From: Amycolatopsis sp. 2-15
Lineage (GTDB): Bacteria; Actinomycetota; Actinomycetes; Mycobacteriales; Pseudonocardiaceae
Direction of reading: 5' to 3'
Assembly (NCBI RefSeq): GCF_030285625.1
Contig: NZ_CP127294.1
Span: 7,224,001 to 7,288,000 of the forward strand
Length of the DNA: 64,000 nucleotides
Position numbers and translations under genes: made by a program. Under the pieces are notes generated by a model. That model did no database searches. It saw only the letters and a program-made list of their open reading frames with translations, and had not been told where the DNA came from. Positions 35,917 to 44,519 of the stretch are shown piece by piece (position 1 is the stretch's first letter; each line of letters begins with the position of its first letter).

Positions 35917-37145
35917 CGGAGCTCGCCCCCGAATAGCACCTGCAGATCCGCGGCCGCGTACGGAGCGGTCGGCCGCGGCTGCGGGGCAGGCGCGGCGGCC
36001 AGAGCGGCCAGGTGTTCCGCAGCTCGCAAGAGGACCTCGGCCTGGTCCTCCACCAGGTACACCTCGGCGGTTGTGCTCAGGTGCGCGTGTCCGAGGATCA
36101 CCTGCACGTCGCGCATCGACAGACGCGGGTCACGCGACATCCGGATCGCGGCCGTGTGGCGCAGGTCGTGCAGCGTCCAGTTCGTGCCCAGGGCCGCGTT
36201 GAGCCGTCGGAACACGGCACGCAGCGAGTCGTAGCTCAGCGGCTGGCGCGTCAGCCCGCACCCTCGGTCGCGCCGTCGCAGTGTCTGCCACAACGGAACC
36301 GTCGGCGCGAGCTCATCCAACTCGGCCAGGTAGAGCCGCAGCCACACCAGAGCCTCGGCGCTGACGGGCAGCCACTGCTCGGCACGCGTGCCCTTGCGCA
36401 CCACGCGGATCTGCTGCTCGCCCCAGTCGACGTCCGGGCCCGTCATGCCCAACAACTCAGCCGGACGGGCCGCCGAGCTCACGCCCATGGCGACGATGGC
36501 GCGGTCGCGGTGCGAGCGCAGCATGCCGAACACCGTGTTCCACTGCTCGTCCGGCATGGCGCGCGGCAGTCGCTGCGGGATCTGCGGGTTGAAGCGGATC
36601 CGGCCCTCGGTCCGGGGCCGGCCCTCGAAGGCGCCGTCGTAGCCGCGCCAGGCGTGCGCGTCCAACGGCATCGGGTTCAGCAGCGGCCCGCGCCGCCCAT
36701 CCTCGCGGTGGAATTCGTAGAAGCTGCGGATCACCGCGTTGCTGTGCCGGATCGTCCGCGGCTGGTACCCATTCCCGAGGTGTGGCTTACGCGTGATCGG
36801 GTTGATCGTGCCCGCCGTCGATGCCGACACCGTCCGTGGATACTTCCGCGGTTTGACGGCGCGCGACAACCACAGCACGAGCCCACGAGCCTCCGTCGTG
36901 GTCGCCCGATTCCACTCAACACTGCAGACCCGCAACCACCGCTACCAGCGCAACAGGTCGTAGGCGTAGCTCCGCACACTCGCCGCACTGGTAGGCCGGG
37001 CCGCGAGATCTGCCAGGAACTCCGTGATCGGCGGCACGACCGCGAAGTCCGGGTCGACCACCATCCACGCCGGGCCACTCGACCACGCGAGAACCCGCCC
37101 CCAACGGGGCAGGCGCACAAGATCCAACGGTGATTCATCAGGCAC
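35913..37145 (-). pseudogene. Tyrosine recombinase/integrase, frameshifted near 36945
   Basis: About 410 residues. The N-terminal SAM-like core-binding part (ITEFLADLAARPTSAASVRS, YAYDLLRW) is in one frame from ATG 37145. After a one-base shift near 36945 the rest follows: RGLVLWLSRAVKPRKYPRTV, SSAARPAELLGM with the first catalytic Arg, HDLRHTAAIRMSRDP and LGHAHLSTTAEVYL with His and the nucleophilic Tyr. All catalytic positions of the family are present. It is the driver of a mobile element whose partner genes are wrecked. Confidence 0.75.
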
Positions 37146-37231
37146 AACGCACTCCGACGGCTCCGGCGATCATGACGACCGAAGTCTCGAACCCTGTGTC
37201 CGGAGTCAGCTGACGACGCACCGGCGCGCCG

Positions 37232-37406
37232 CCCCGTAGTCCGGTCAACGGTGTGGCGCCAACACCGGCAGCTGTGGCTGAACAGCCCGGCGCTGCTCGT
37301 GCGCGGCATCGCCCAAGTCGGGCAGGACACCGTGTCCCTCGTCGCCGACCAAGTCACCCCGCTCGACCTGAAGAGTCTCGCCGCAGCGTCACGCGACTTC
37401 CGGTAG
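37232..37406 (+). repeat. 175-bp dnaE2 3'-end copy B
   Basis: Encodes VWRQHRQLWLNSPALLVRGI, AQVGQDTVSLVADQVTPLDL and KSLAAASRDFR with a stop, the C-terminal end of a DnaE2 of a different subtype from the one at 34162. It matches copy C (40673-40847) over exactly 175 bases without gaps, with 18 mismatches by my manual count. No upstream polymerase sequence is attached. It lies 87 bases from the divergent recombinase start. Confidence 0.8.
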
Positions 37407-37454
37407 ACGGCTGCGCGATGGCGGCACGGCTGTAGGGTCTCATGATTGTTTCGT

Positions 37455-37506
37455 AATCTCACGGCTCGTGTCATGCGAATGTCGCCAACGACATTCTCGT
37501 GAGATT
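37455..37506. repeat. Nested inverted repeat
   Basis: Outer arms AATCTCACG (37455-37463) and CGTGAGATT (37498-37506) and inner arms GAATGTCG (37477-37484) and CGACATTC (37489-37496) are both perfect and roughly concentric. It sits in an AT-richer pocket between dnaE2 copy B and the pentapeptide gene. It may be an element end, operator or terminator. Confidence 0.55.
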
Positions 37507-37613
37507 CCGTGCGGCGCAAGGTGATGTTGGGGCGTTCACGTGGGGGCGCCGACGCGCGCGCCACGGCACCCGCGCATGCAGTCCTCACCGCGGTCACCAC
37601 CACGCCGCGGCGG

Positions 37614-38876
37614 TCATGCCGTGGTGTCATCGACCGACTCAATACTGGTGTGAGCCCGCCCCAGAGTGACGACACGCCACCGATCCTTCTTGACCAGCTC
37701 CTCTGCCACTTCAGTCCATCCCGAAGGGTATGGCGAATCGACGGGAACCCACTGTGCGCCGGCACCTTGGAGATCGAACTCGATCTTGGCGTTCGTGAGG
37801 TTGAGCCTATGCGACCGCGCGAAGTCCGCCTGCCCGAGAGCGGGGTCACCGCAGAACACCGCCCCGCGGAACTCCGCCACACCCTCGAACCGGGTTCGGG
37901 CGAACGAACTCGTCTTCGCGAAGTGCGTCGAAGGAAACCTCGCGTCGCCGACGAAGCGTGTGTCCGTGAACCGGGCGGTACCGCCAAACCCCGCATGCGC
38001 GAACACGGCCCTTTCTGTGAAGCACGCCTTGGAGAAGAGAGTGGGCCCGATGAAGTGTGCGTCGCCGAACTGAGCGGCACCGACCCGGCGTCCGCGCAAG
38101 TCCAAGTCGAGGAGCACGGCACCGCGCAGATCGAGAGGGTAGACCCCCCACGACATCGAGTTGTCCCCATCCGGTGCGACGAGTTCCAGGTGGTCGAAGA
38201 CGATGCGTTGCGCGGTGAGCCGGACCTCGCGTTCTTCCCAGCGCAGGCGCTGCGCCTCGACTTTCTGTCGAACCAGATCGTCGTGCGGGTCCCGCGGAAT
38301 CCGCCCGACCGGCAGGGGCTCCTCATACGGCATTCGCGGGTACGCGCACAGCAGGTTGATGATGGTCTGGCGTTGGTTGGGGTTGTCCTGCCCGACGCGT
38401 TCCAGCGCGTACAAGCCGGCCAACCGCACCGGCGCCTTGTCCGAGCCCAACTGATCAGCGGCCTTGGCATAGAGTTCGGTTACCCGCCGACGGGCTGCGT
38501 CGTCCTCGGTGGCCGCGGCGACACGTTCGGCGTGCTTCCTGTTGATCTCTGCCGTTCGCACGGCGTGGTTGTGCTCGGCTTCCTGTGTGCGCTGACGGCG
38601 CGCCGCGAGGTACAGCGCGCCCAGCCCGCCGAGCATGACCGCCACGCTCCCGGTCGTCTTGAACACCTCAAGGTGCGCGGTTGTCTTCTGCTCACTTGTC
38701 GCCGGCGTCGTGTTGATCCACAGCCACATCACCGTGGAAACGGTGCCCAGAACAACGAGACCGAGCAGCGCGGCCGCAACCAGTCGACGCCCAGACAAAG
38801 GACGCCGCTCCACCTGCGACTCTGCGTCCGTAAGCGGACGAGGCAGCGGCGTTGTCGTGTTTTTGGCGTCGATCAC
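37614..38876 (-). CDS. Membrane-anchored pentapeptide-repeat protein
   Basis: About 420 residues. Two transmembrane helices near the N-terminus (LVAAALLGLVVLGTVSTVMW; GSVAVMLGGLGALYLA), a charged coiled segment, a conserved linker (YAKAADQLGSDKAPVRLAGL, YALERVGQDNPNQRQTIINL), then about 130 residues of imperfect pentapeptide repeats (LRGRRVGAAQFGDAHFIGPT; FAKTSSFARTRFEGVAEFRG). This architecture is common in actinobacteria; function unknown. GTG 38876 is chosen by distance to the first helix; GTG 38951 is possible. Confidence 0.8.
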   Translation of the reverse strand: MIDAKNTTTPLPRPLTDAESQVERRPLSGRRLVAAALLGLVVLGTVSTVMWLWINTTPATSEQKTTAHLEVFKTTGSVAVMLGGLGALYLAARRQRTQEAEHNHAVRTAEINRKHAERVAAATEDDAARRRVTELYAKAADQLGSDKAPVRLAGLYALERVGQDNPNQRQTIINLLCAYPRMPYEEPLPVGRIPRDPHDDLVRQKVEAQRLRWEEREVRLTAQRIVFDHLELVAPDGDNSMSWGVYPLDLRGAVLLDLDLRGRRVGAAQFGDAHFIGPTLFSKACFTERAVFAHAGFGGTARFTDTRFVGDARFPSTHFAKTSSFARTRFEGVAEFRGAVFCGDPALGQADFARSHRLNLTNAKIEFDLQGAGAQWVPVDSPYPSGWTEVAEELVKKDRWRVVTLGRAHTSIESVDDTTA

Positions 38877-38879
38877 GCT

Positions 38880-39102
38880 TCCTACGTCGCCACGCACCCG
38901 AGCCGCGCTACAGCAGACGGCGGGACTGCGTCTGCAGAAGTGAACGCGCACTGAGACTGATCAGGGTGACATCGCCGTGAGACAGCTCAGACTCGCCCAG
39001 GTCAGAGAAGATCAACATGTCGTCGGCGGTGAGACCCTACAACGGCGTGCCTTCACGCCGACCGCTTCCAGCGGAGGTTTCCACCCGAGTCGCTCTGCTG
39101 CG
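38880..39102. other. Gap without supported gene
   Basis: The interval between the pentapeptide gene start and the TetR 3' end holds no recognised gene. A short frame reading MSSAVRPYNGVPSRRPLPAE has no family. Confidence 0.35.
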
Positions 39103-39734
39103 TCATGGTGCGCACAACTGGCCGCTGAGAGTGTCGAGCGCCCAGCGCTCCCAGCTCTCTGGTGACCAGCCGCGATCGCGGACCAACACCAAGTACAGCT
39201 CGGGGCTGAGCAGCCCGAAGAGAACATCGGCCACGTACCCCGCATCCGAACCGGCGCGGACCCCCGGTTTGGTCACCAGCGACCGGGCAGCGGCAGCGTG
39301 GATGGTGAATCTGGGGTCGGCCTCGCCGTCCCACAGCGCGGCGATCTGGGGGTCGGCGAGCGCGGCGGCGCGAAGCATCTCGAGGATCGGGGCCACCCGG
39401 TCCAGAATCCCGCGCGTGCCCCGGACATGCAGGCGCAGCTGATCGGCGGCGGTCTCCGCCGCAAGGGCGTCGCGGAACCACGGGCGGTCCATCGTCGAGA
39501 CAGGCTCCTGGTCGCCCGCGATCGCCACGTCGGCCAGCTCCTTGAGCAATACACGCTTCGTGCCGAAGGTGAAGTAGATCGTCTGCACCGCGACCCCGGC
39601 CCGGTCGGCGACCTCCTGGAGCGCCGTCGCGCCGTAGCCGCGCTCGAGGAACAGCTCCCGTGCGGCGTCCAGCATGCGCATGCGCGTCTCCCGAGCCTTG
39701 CGGGCTCGCGTCCCCCGTCCTTGACCTCGCTCAT
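39103..39734 (-). CDS. TetR family repressor (one-base shift near its start)
   Basis: About 205 residues: a TetR helix-turn-helix (MRMLDAARELFLERGYGATA; DRAGVAVQTIYFTFGTKRVL) and a ligand domain with GILDRVAPILEMLRAAALAD and a C-terminal helix ending TLSGQLCAP. The natural start is probably ATG 39734 (MSEVKDGG), but it is one base out of frame across the C-run 39712-39716, likely an indel; internal ATGs (MRMLD) give an open frame from 39681. It is divergent from the methyltransferase, with two clear operators between. Confidence 0.82.
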
Positions 39735-39736
39735 GG

Positions 39737-39780
39737 CTAGAGCTTAACTCTAGTAGAAATCACTAGAGTAAGACTCTAGT
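39737..39780. promoter_or_regulatory. Two tandem TetR-type operators
   Basis: CTAGAGCTTAACTCTAG (39737-39753) and ACTAGAGTAAGACTCTAGT (39762-39780) share CTAGAG...CTCTAG arms around 5-base centres, with centres 26 bp apart. A further half site follows at GGTCTAG (39785-39791). They sit in the AT-rich gap between the divergent TetR and methyltransferase genes, so the TetR protein very likely controls both. Confidence 0.85.
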
Positions 39781-39805
39781 GAGAGGTCTAGCGGTGGAGG
39801 ATTCC

Positions 39806-40657
39806 ATGCAGAACATCGCCAACACCCGGCACGCCGACGCGTGGAATGGCTGGGAAGGCGTCCACTGGGCCCAGAACCCAGCCCGCTACAACGCGATCGT
39901 CGCCGCGTTCACCGACGAGTTCTTTCAAACCGCCGCCATCGGAGAGAGCGACCGCGTCCTCGACATCGGCTGCGGCACTGGCCAGGTGACACTGCAGGCA
40001 GCACGCCGGGCGTCCCACGGACACGTGACCGGCGTAGACCTCTCGGCGCCGATGCTCGACCGCGCTCAGGCCGACGCCGCGCGAGAGGGAATTGCCAACG
40101 TCAAATTCGAGCAGGGCGACGCCCAGGTCCAGGAATTTCCCGAGCGTGCCTTCGACCTCGCGATCAGCCGCGGCGGAGTGATGTTCTTCAGTGACCCCGT
40201 CGCCGCCTTCGCCAACATCCGCCGCGCGTTACGGCCACGCGGCCGACTCGTCTTCATGGGGCCGCAGGCAGGTGGCCCCGACAGCGCCTACGCGAACGCC
40301 ACCTCCGCGTTGAACCCGCACCTGCACAGCCCGTCGCCAGCCGCACGCGGGATGGGCTCCCTGGCCGACCCAGCCCGCATTCGCGCGGTACTCGACCAGG
40401 CAGGGTTCACTGACGCGAACATCAGACCGGTCGAGGCCCTCATGGACTACGGCCACGACGCCAGCGATGCGGCCGACTTCATCCTCAGCCAGGGACCCGT
40501 GCGGTTCAATCTCCAGGGAAAAGACCAACTCGCCGTCGACAGCATCCGCGACGAACTGCGGACCGGGCTCGCCGCCTACGAAACCTCGAGCGGAGTCCGC
40601 ATCCCGGGCGCGGTCTGGCTCGTGGACGCCGCCCGCCCGCACGGCGAGCTCGGCTGA
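39806..40657 (+). CDS. Class I SAM-dependent methyltransferase
   Basis: A 283-residue methyltransferase with motif I VLDIGCGTGQVTLQAA near residue 55, the acidic VTGVDLSAPMLDRAQADAA and post-I region FDLAISRGGVMFFSDPVAAF. ATG 39806 follows GGAGG with ideal spacing. It is under divergent TetR control, a pattern often seen with detoxification of a small molecule; the substrate is not evident. Intact. Confidence 0.85.
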   Translation: MQNIANTRHADAWNGWEGVHWAQNPARYNAIVAAFTDEFFQTAAIGESDRVLDIGCGTGQVTLQAARRASHGHVTGVDLSAPMLDRAQADAAREGIANVKFEQGDAQVQEFPERAFDLAISRGGVMFFSDPVAAFANIRRALRPRGRLVFMGPQAGGPDSAYANATSALNPHLHSPSPAARGMGSLADPARIRAVLDQAGFTDANIRPVEALMDYGHDASDAADFILSQGPVRFNLQGKDQLAVDSIRDELRTGLAAYETSSGVRIPGAVWLVDAARPHGELG

Positions 40658-40672
40658 TCCACACCGAGGCCA

Positions 40673-40847
40673 CCCCGTAACCCGGTCAATGGTGTGGCGC
40701 CGGCACCGGCAGCTGTGGCTGTCCAGCCCGGCGCTGCTCGTGCGCGGCATCGCCCAGGTCGGGCAGGGCACCGTGTCCCTCGTCGCCGACCAAGTCACCC
40801 CGCTCGACCTCAGGAGTCTCGCGGCCGCGTCCGGCGACTTCCGCTGA
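40673..40847 (+). repeat. 175-bp dnaE2 3'-end copy C
   Basis: Encodes VWRRHRQLWLSSPALLVRGI, AQVGQGTVSLVADQVTPLDL and RSLAAASGDFR with a stop. About 90 percent identical to copy B with the same left edge (CCCCGTA) and length. It begins 15 bases after the methyltransferase stop. No other polymerase sequence is attached. Confidence 0.8.
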
Positions 40848-40973
40848 TCAAGTTGCGGTCGCCGTCGGTCCGGCACCTGCTCGGTGTTCCGCTGAGCACT
40901 AAGAACATGCTGACGCCGCGGGGCCAGTGTGCCTGCCCCGAGGAATGGCCTGTCCGGGAAGGAATCGCCGACC

Positions 40974-41363
40974 GTGAGACTCACGTCAGACCCCGTGTAT
41001 GAAGAAGTGGACATCACCGCGACCGCGAAAGAACTGGCGCACTTGGCAAGTCTGATAGCCGAAGGGGCCGGCTTCATCAGCGCCGCGCCCACGTCGCCCC
41101 AGAGCGGCACGCTGGCGGGAATCGAAGTCAGGAAGGCACCCGGCTCGGGCGTCCACATCCGCCTCGATGGCCAGACGCAGATACTTGTGATCAGCGGCGA
41201 CGTCGATTCCAGGGCCATCCTGGCCGAAAACGCGCATGCCATGGCCACCGCCGAGGACGGCGGCCACCTTCACGTCGACTACTTCCCCGGGCACTCCTAC
41301 CTTGTCGAGGGATCCCTGCCCTTGGTGATCAACAGCCCGCACGGAGGTATGCCGGCCCGTTGA
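40974..41363 (+). CDS. Immunity-protein-like (Imm32-type) protein
   Basis: A 129-residue soluble protein from GTG 40974, with GGAAGGA about 11 bases upstream. The C-terminal half, VHIRLDGQTQILVISGDVDS, RAILAENAHAMATAEDGGHL and HVDYFPGHSYLVEGSLPLVI, resembles the Imm32 family of contact-toxin immunity proteins (family recalled, not searched). No toxin gene is adjacent, so it may be an orphan immunity gene. It ends SPHGGMPAR. Confidence 0.6.
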   Translation: MRLTSDPVYEEVDITATAKELAHLASLIAEGAGFISAAPTSPQSGTLAGIEVRKAPGSGVHIRLDGQTQILVISGDVDSRAILAENAHAMATAEDGGHLHVDYFPGHSYLVEGSLPLVINSPHGGMPAR

Positions 41364-41576
41364 TGTCGGCATCGGTCACCGGGGCGGCGCCGAGATGCTC
41401 GAGGATGCGGTTGATGCCGATCTGCAGCCCGATGATCGGCCGATAGAGCACCTCGTCGCGGTCGTTGACGAGCATCGCAATCGCCACCTGCGGCAGGTGC
41501 ACGACGTGGTGGTCGAACCGGTCCCCGGCGTGGACTCGACGTGGGCCAGGCCGAGCCGGATCCAGCGGTTGTCGTA
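41354..41576 (-). pseudogene. NUDIX hydrolase N-terminal remnant fused to unknown tail
   Basis: Minus frames give YDNRWIRLGLAHVESTPGTG, then after a shift HHVVHLPQVAIAMLVNDRDE. This is the beginning of a NUDIX domain protein (YDNRWIRL.LADVE.PDG..F.HHVV). The NUDIX box is absent; instead LYRPIIGLQIGINRILEHLG follows, from something I do not recognise, up to a stop near 41354. Confidence 0.45.
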
Positions 41577-41702
41577 TTTATCCGGACGGCACCGAACCCC
41601 GTACCGCGGCGGAGGCGCGCGTACGGGGTTCGGCGGAGGCGCTCACTCGGTCGGTCGGCGGGAGAGTGAGCATCTCCTTTCCGCGGTGGCGGAGAGTTTC
41701 GT

Positions 41703-41897
41703 TCAGGCGGCCAGATCCCGTGCAGGTGGTCTGGTGTCCGGTGCGGGGAAGCGCAGTGTTTCCCGGTCGCGTCCGGCCATCTCGCAGCCGGGGCGCCAGG
41801 TACCCACGTGCGTCCACTGCCGGCCCCACCAGTGACTGATGAGGACGGTGGACCGGAAGCAGACCGGGCACTGCTGGCGAAGAGAGTCGATCGCCAT
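41703..41897 (-). CDS. Small cysteine-containing hypothetical protein
   Basis: A 64-residue protein: MAIDSLRQQCPVCFRSTVLI SHWWGR is its start, with one CxxC pair and a later cysteine (TWRPGCEMAGRDRETLRF). It could bind zinc. No family recognised. The frame and codon bias look real; neighbours are remnants. Confidence 0.45.
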   Translation of the reverse strand: MAIDSLRQQCPVCFRSTVLISHWWGRQWTHVGTWRPGCEMAGRDRETLRFPAPDTRPPARDLAA

Positions 41898-42011
41898 CGG
41901 GAGGGACCTCCGTGTCGGTTTCGCTTCGTACCCCTGAAGTGTTGCTTCTTACTGGCCGTCCGCACATCGGGAGTCCTACGGAGAAACTACGTACGCAACG
42001 AGGTGGGCCGT

Positions 42012-42400
42012 TCAGCCCAGCGACACCGCCGCAATGGCGTCGTCGACGTCCACCGCCAAGAGGTCTTCGATTTCCGAGTCCACCGCCCGTGATCGCCCGG
42101 TGCAGTCGGGACCGGTCCATACGGCCACGGCGCTACGCACCCGGATCGACGACGCCTGCCCCGGCGTCAAGGCGTTTCCGGCAGTCCAATCCGGACAGCG
42201 ACTCACTGTCGCCACTGAAATCCTTCTCGTCGAACAGCTCGGCGGTGTTCTCGCTCCCATCACTCGTCGTGACGCTGTCGTTCGGACCCGCCTTGCCGCC
42301 GTCCGGATGCAGACTGAACCAGACGTCGTCGACTCCTTGCCCGGTGGTGTCACCGACACCGGTGTCGCCGAAGTGACGATATCGTCCCACCTCCCCACAC
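42012..42400 (-). pseudogene. Crystallin-like/peptidase-inhibitor I36-type fragment
   Basis: One frame gives DDVWFSLHPDGGKAGPNDSV and ENTAELFDEKDFSGDSESLS. After a shift near 42150 another gives RSAVAVWTGPDCTGRSRAVD and EIEDLLAVDVDDAIAAVS with a stop at 42012. Repeats of the type (L/V)(F/W)...DF.G.S are seen in small secreted gamma-crystallin-like or I36 inhibitor proteins. The 5' part is lost next to the Tn3 fragment. Confidence 0.4.
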
Positions 42401-42419
42401 ACTCGACAGCGGCCGCGTG

Positions 42420-42815
42420 TGGTGGTGGTTGACCACCGCGGCGTTCGCCGCGCGCAGGGTGTCTTCCCGCAGGTACCACTCGGTGGCCCAGGCCAGCGTG
42501 TCGGAGATGCCCGAGGCCTCGGCCATCGCAGCCAGCCCGAAATTGCAGGCCTGGGCGAGGAATCGCGGCGTAAAGGTTGCGGCGCGGCTGAGGATCGCGG
42601 TGCGTCTTCCCTCCGGCGTGAGTCAGCGCATCCGACCACGAGGCCCACCAGTCGACCGCGATGAGCAGCTCGGTCAGTTGCGGCCGCGACAGCGGGTCCA
42701 CCAGCTGCGAGCACAGCTGCTCGACGGCGTCCCGGGTCGCCGCGATCGGACGGTTTATCGACGGCTGGAACGCTGCCACCCGTTCGTCTGGGTCAAGACC
42801 GCCGACGAGCTGCTC
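42420..42815 (-). mobile_element. Tn3-family transposase fragment
   Basis: The minus strand encodes LTELLIAVDWWASWSDALTH in one frame and AQACNFGLAAMAEASGISDT, TLAWATEWYLREDTLRAANA in another, an internal block of the large Tn3 transposase. Both ends of the gene and any terminal repeats are missing. Inactive. Confidence 0.7.
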
Positions 42816-42993
42816 GAAAACTGACCGTCCCGCCAAAGAACATCGTTTACGCGACATTGGGACCGTGCCGATTGGCGTCAGCACAGCTCCGGCAGTCGCA
42901 GGCGCCGCGCCTTTGACCACGCTGGTATAACCGGCGAGCGGTATGCAAGGCAGCACTGCGGTCCCGCGCCCGTCATGCCGTGACGCATTTCTA

Positions 42994-44178
42994 GTGCCTC
43001 ATCAAGAAACGTTGACGTTGTCATCGTGTCGTGTGGACATCCGGGCCGGTGATCGCGAGGCTGGCTGTGGAGGTGAGGCTGGTGGCGCGTCAGCCGGAGG
43101 TGTTCGCGCGGTCGCTGGAGCCGGAGGAGGCCCAGCGGCTGGTCAAGATCACGAGGTCCGCCCGGGATCGGGTGCGGCTGCGACGATCCGGGATTGTGCT
43201 GGCCTCGTCGCAAGGCCGGTCCGCGAAGGAGATCGCGGCGATGTTCGCCGCGACCGAAGGCTATGTGCGGGAGGTGATCCACGCGTTCAACGAGTCCGGG
43301 TTCGCGGCGTTGTCCCCAAAATGGAGGGGCGGTCGACCGGCTAAGTTCGGGCCGGCCGCCCGTGATCAAATCAGCCGCATCGCCGCCTGCAAGCCCGCCG
43401 AGCTGGGATTGCCGTTCACGACCTGGAGCCTGACCAAGCTGGTCGCCTACCTCGCCGAACACGCATGGATCAGGGCGAGCACCGAGACCGTCCGGCAGAT
43501 CCTGCGCAAGGCAGGCGTGTCATGGCAGGCGACGAAGACGTGGAAAGCCAGCAAGGATCCCGATTTCGTGGCCAAGAAGAACCGCATCCTCGACCTCTAC
43601 GATCACCCACCCGCCGACGGGCGAGTGATCTGTGTCGATGAGTTCGGGCCGCTGAACCTGCAACCCCGCCCCGGCCGCGGCTGGTTTCCCCGCAGCCGCC
43701 CGGCCCGGCAGCGCGCGACCTACACCCGCACCAAGGGTGTCCGGCAGATGTTCGCTGCGCTCGATCTGGCCTCCGGGCAGATGTTCTACCGGTTCCGCGA
43801 CCGCAAACGCTGGCCGCAGTTCCTCGACTTCTGCAAGCAACTGCGCCGCCGCTTCCCGACCGGGAAGCTCTACCTGGTCAGCGACAACTACGGACCACAC
43901 GGCAAGGCCGAGGTCCGGGACTGGTGCGCGGCCAACGACATCGAACTGATCTACACACCCACCAACGCGTCCTGGCTGAACTGGATCGAGTGCGAGTTCA
44001 CCGCGGTCCGCTACTTCACCCTCGACGGCAGCGACTACCCCAGCCACGCCGCCCAGGAAGCCGCCATCACCGGCTACCTCCGCTGGCGCAACCGCCACAG
44101 CCACCCCAAACGCCACTTCGCCATCAACTCCAAAATCCGCCGCCCCGATTACCTACCCAACGTTGCTTGATACGGCAC
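42994..44178 (+). mobile_element. Complete IS630-family insertion sequence
   Basis: An 1185-bp element. The left end GTGCCTCATCAAGAAACGTT and the reverse complement of the right end GTGCCGTATCAAGCAACGTT match with three mismatches. TA dinucleotides flank both ends (42992-42993 and 44179-44180), the expected IS630/mariner target duplication. It encodes one intact transposase, so it may still be active. It inserted at the very 3' end of the carrier-protein gene. Confidence 0.88.
43031..44170 (+). CDS. IS630-family transposase
   Basis: A 379-residue transposase: an N-terminal helix-turn-helix (SAKEIAAMFAATEGYVREVI), a second winged helix (LVAYLAEHAWIRASTETVRQ) and a DDE core with the first Asp in CVDEFGPLN, the second in VSDNYGPHGK and the Glu in NWIECEF. 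Normal length with no frameshift. GTG 43031 is the first in-frame start inside the element. Confidence 0.9.
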   Translation: MWTSGPVIARLAVEVRLVARQPEVFARSLEPEEAQRLVKITRSARDRVRLRRSGIVLASSQGRSAKEIAAMFAATEGYVREVIHAFNESGFAALSPKWRGGRPAKFGPAARDQISRIAACKPAELGLPFTTWSLTKLVAYLAEHAWIRASTETVRQILRKAGVSWQATKTWKASKDPDFVAKKNRILDLYDHPPADGRVICVDEFGPLNLQPRPGRGWFPRSRPARQRATYTRTKGVRQMFAALDLASGQMFYRFRDRKRWPQFLDFCKQLRRRFPTGKLYLVSDNYGPHGKAEVRDWCAANDIELIYTPTNASWLNWIECEFTAVRYFTLDGSDYPSHAAQEAAITGYLRWRNRHSHPKRHFAINSKIRRPDYLPNVA

Positions 44179-44477
44179 TAGTACTTGACTCCACCGAGCG
44201 GATCCCAGTCCACTTTGGACTCCACGAATGCCGCGAGCCGCCCCAGTGTGTCGAAGATGTCACCGACGATCTCGTCGATCTCGATCCCGATCCCGAACCG
44301 TTTCTGCAAGGCGACGACGAGCTTGACGACGGTGAGCGAATCGAGCTCAGGAAGATTGCCGTACAGTCCCGTCTCCGGCCCGAGATCATCGGCCAGGGCC
44401 TCGATGTTCAGCGTAGCCACCACGACGGCCTTGACGTCCTCGAAAATGGCTTGCGAGATCTCTGGCGAGCGAGGCAT
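44178..44477 (-). CDS. Free-standing acyl/peptidyl carrier protein
   Basis: A carrier protein of about 99 residues with the phosphopantetheine serine in PELDSLTVVKL (Ser47) and the typical helix GIGIEIDEIVGDIFDTLGRL. It is the last gene of the Pls-like biosynthetic cluster and would hold the substrate activated by the acyl-AMP ligase. ATG 44477 is chosen by domain length. The IS630 insertion touches its end: the stop codon TAG uses the TA target duplication and the first base of the IS, so the native C-terminus may have been slightly different. Confidence 0.85.
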   Translation of the reverse strand: MPRSPEISQAIFEDVKAVVVATLNIEALADDLGPETGLYGNLPELDSLTVVKLVVALQKRFGIGIEIDEIVGDIFDTLGRLAAFVESKVDWDPLGGVKY

Positions 44478-44519
44478 GTGGATTCTCCTCATCGGTCGTA
44501 CAGGCCTGCGGCCTGCGAT

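Noticed and set aside
36731..38470. Minus-strand open frame of 579 codons
   Set aside because: Out of frame with both the recombinase and pentapeptide genes it overlaps; composition is typical of a GC-driven shadow.
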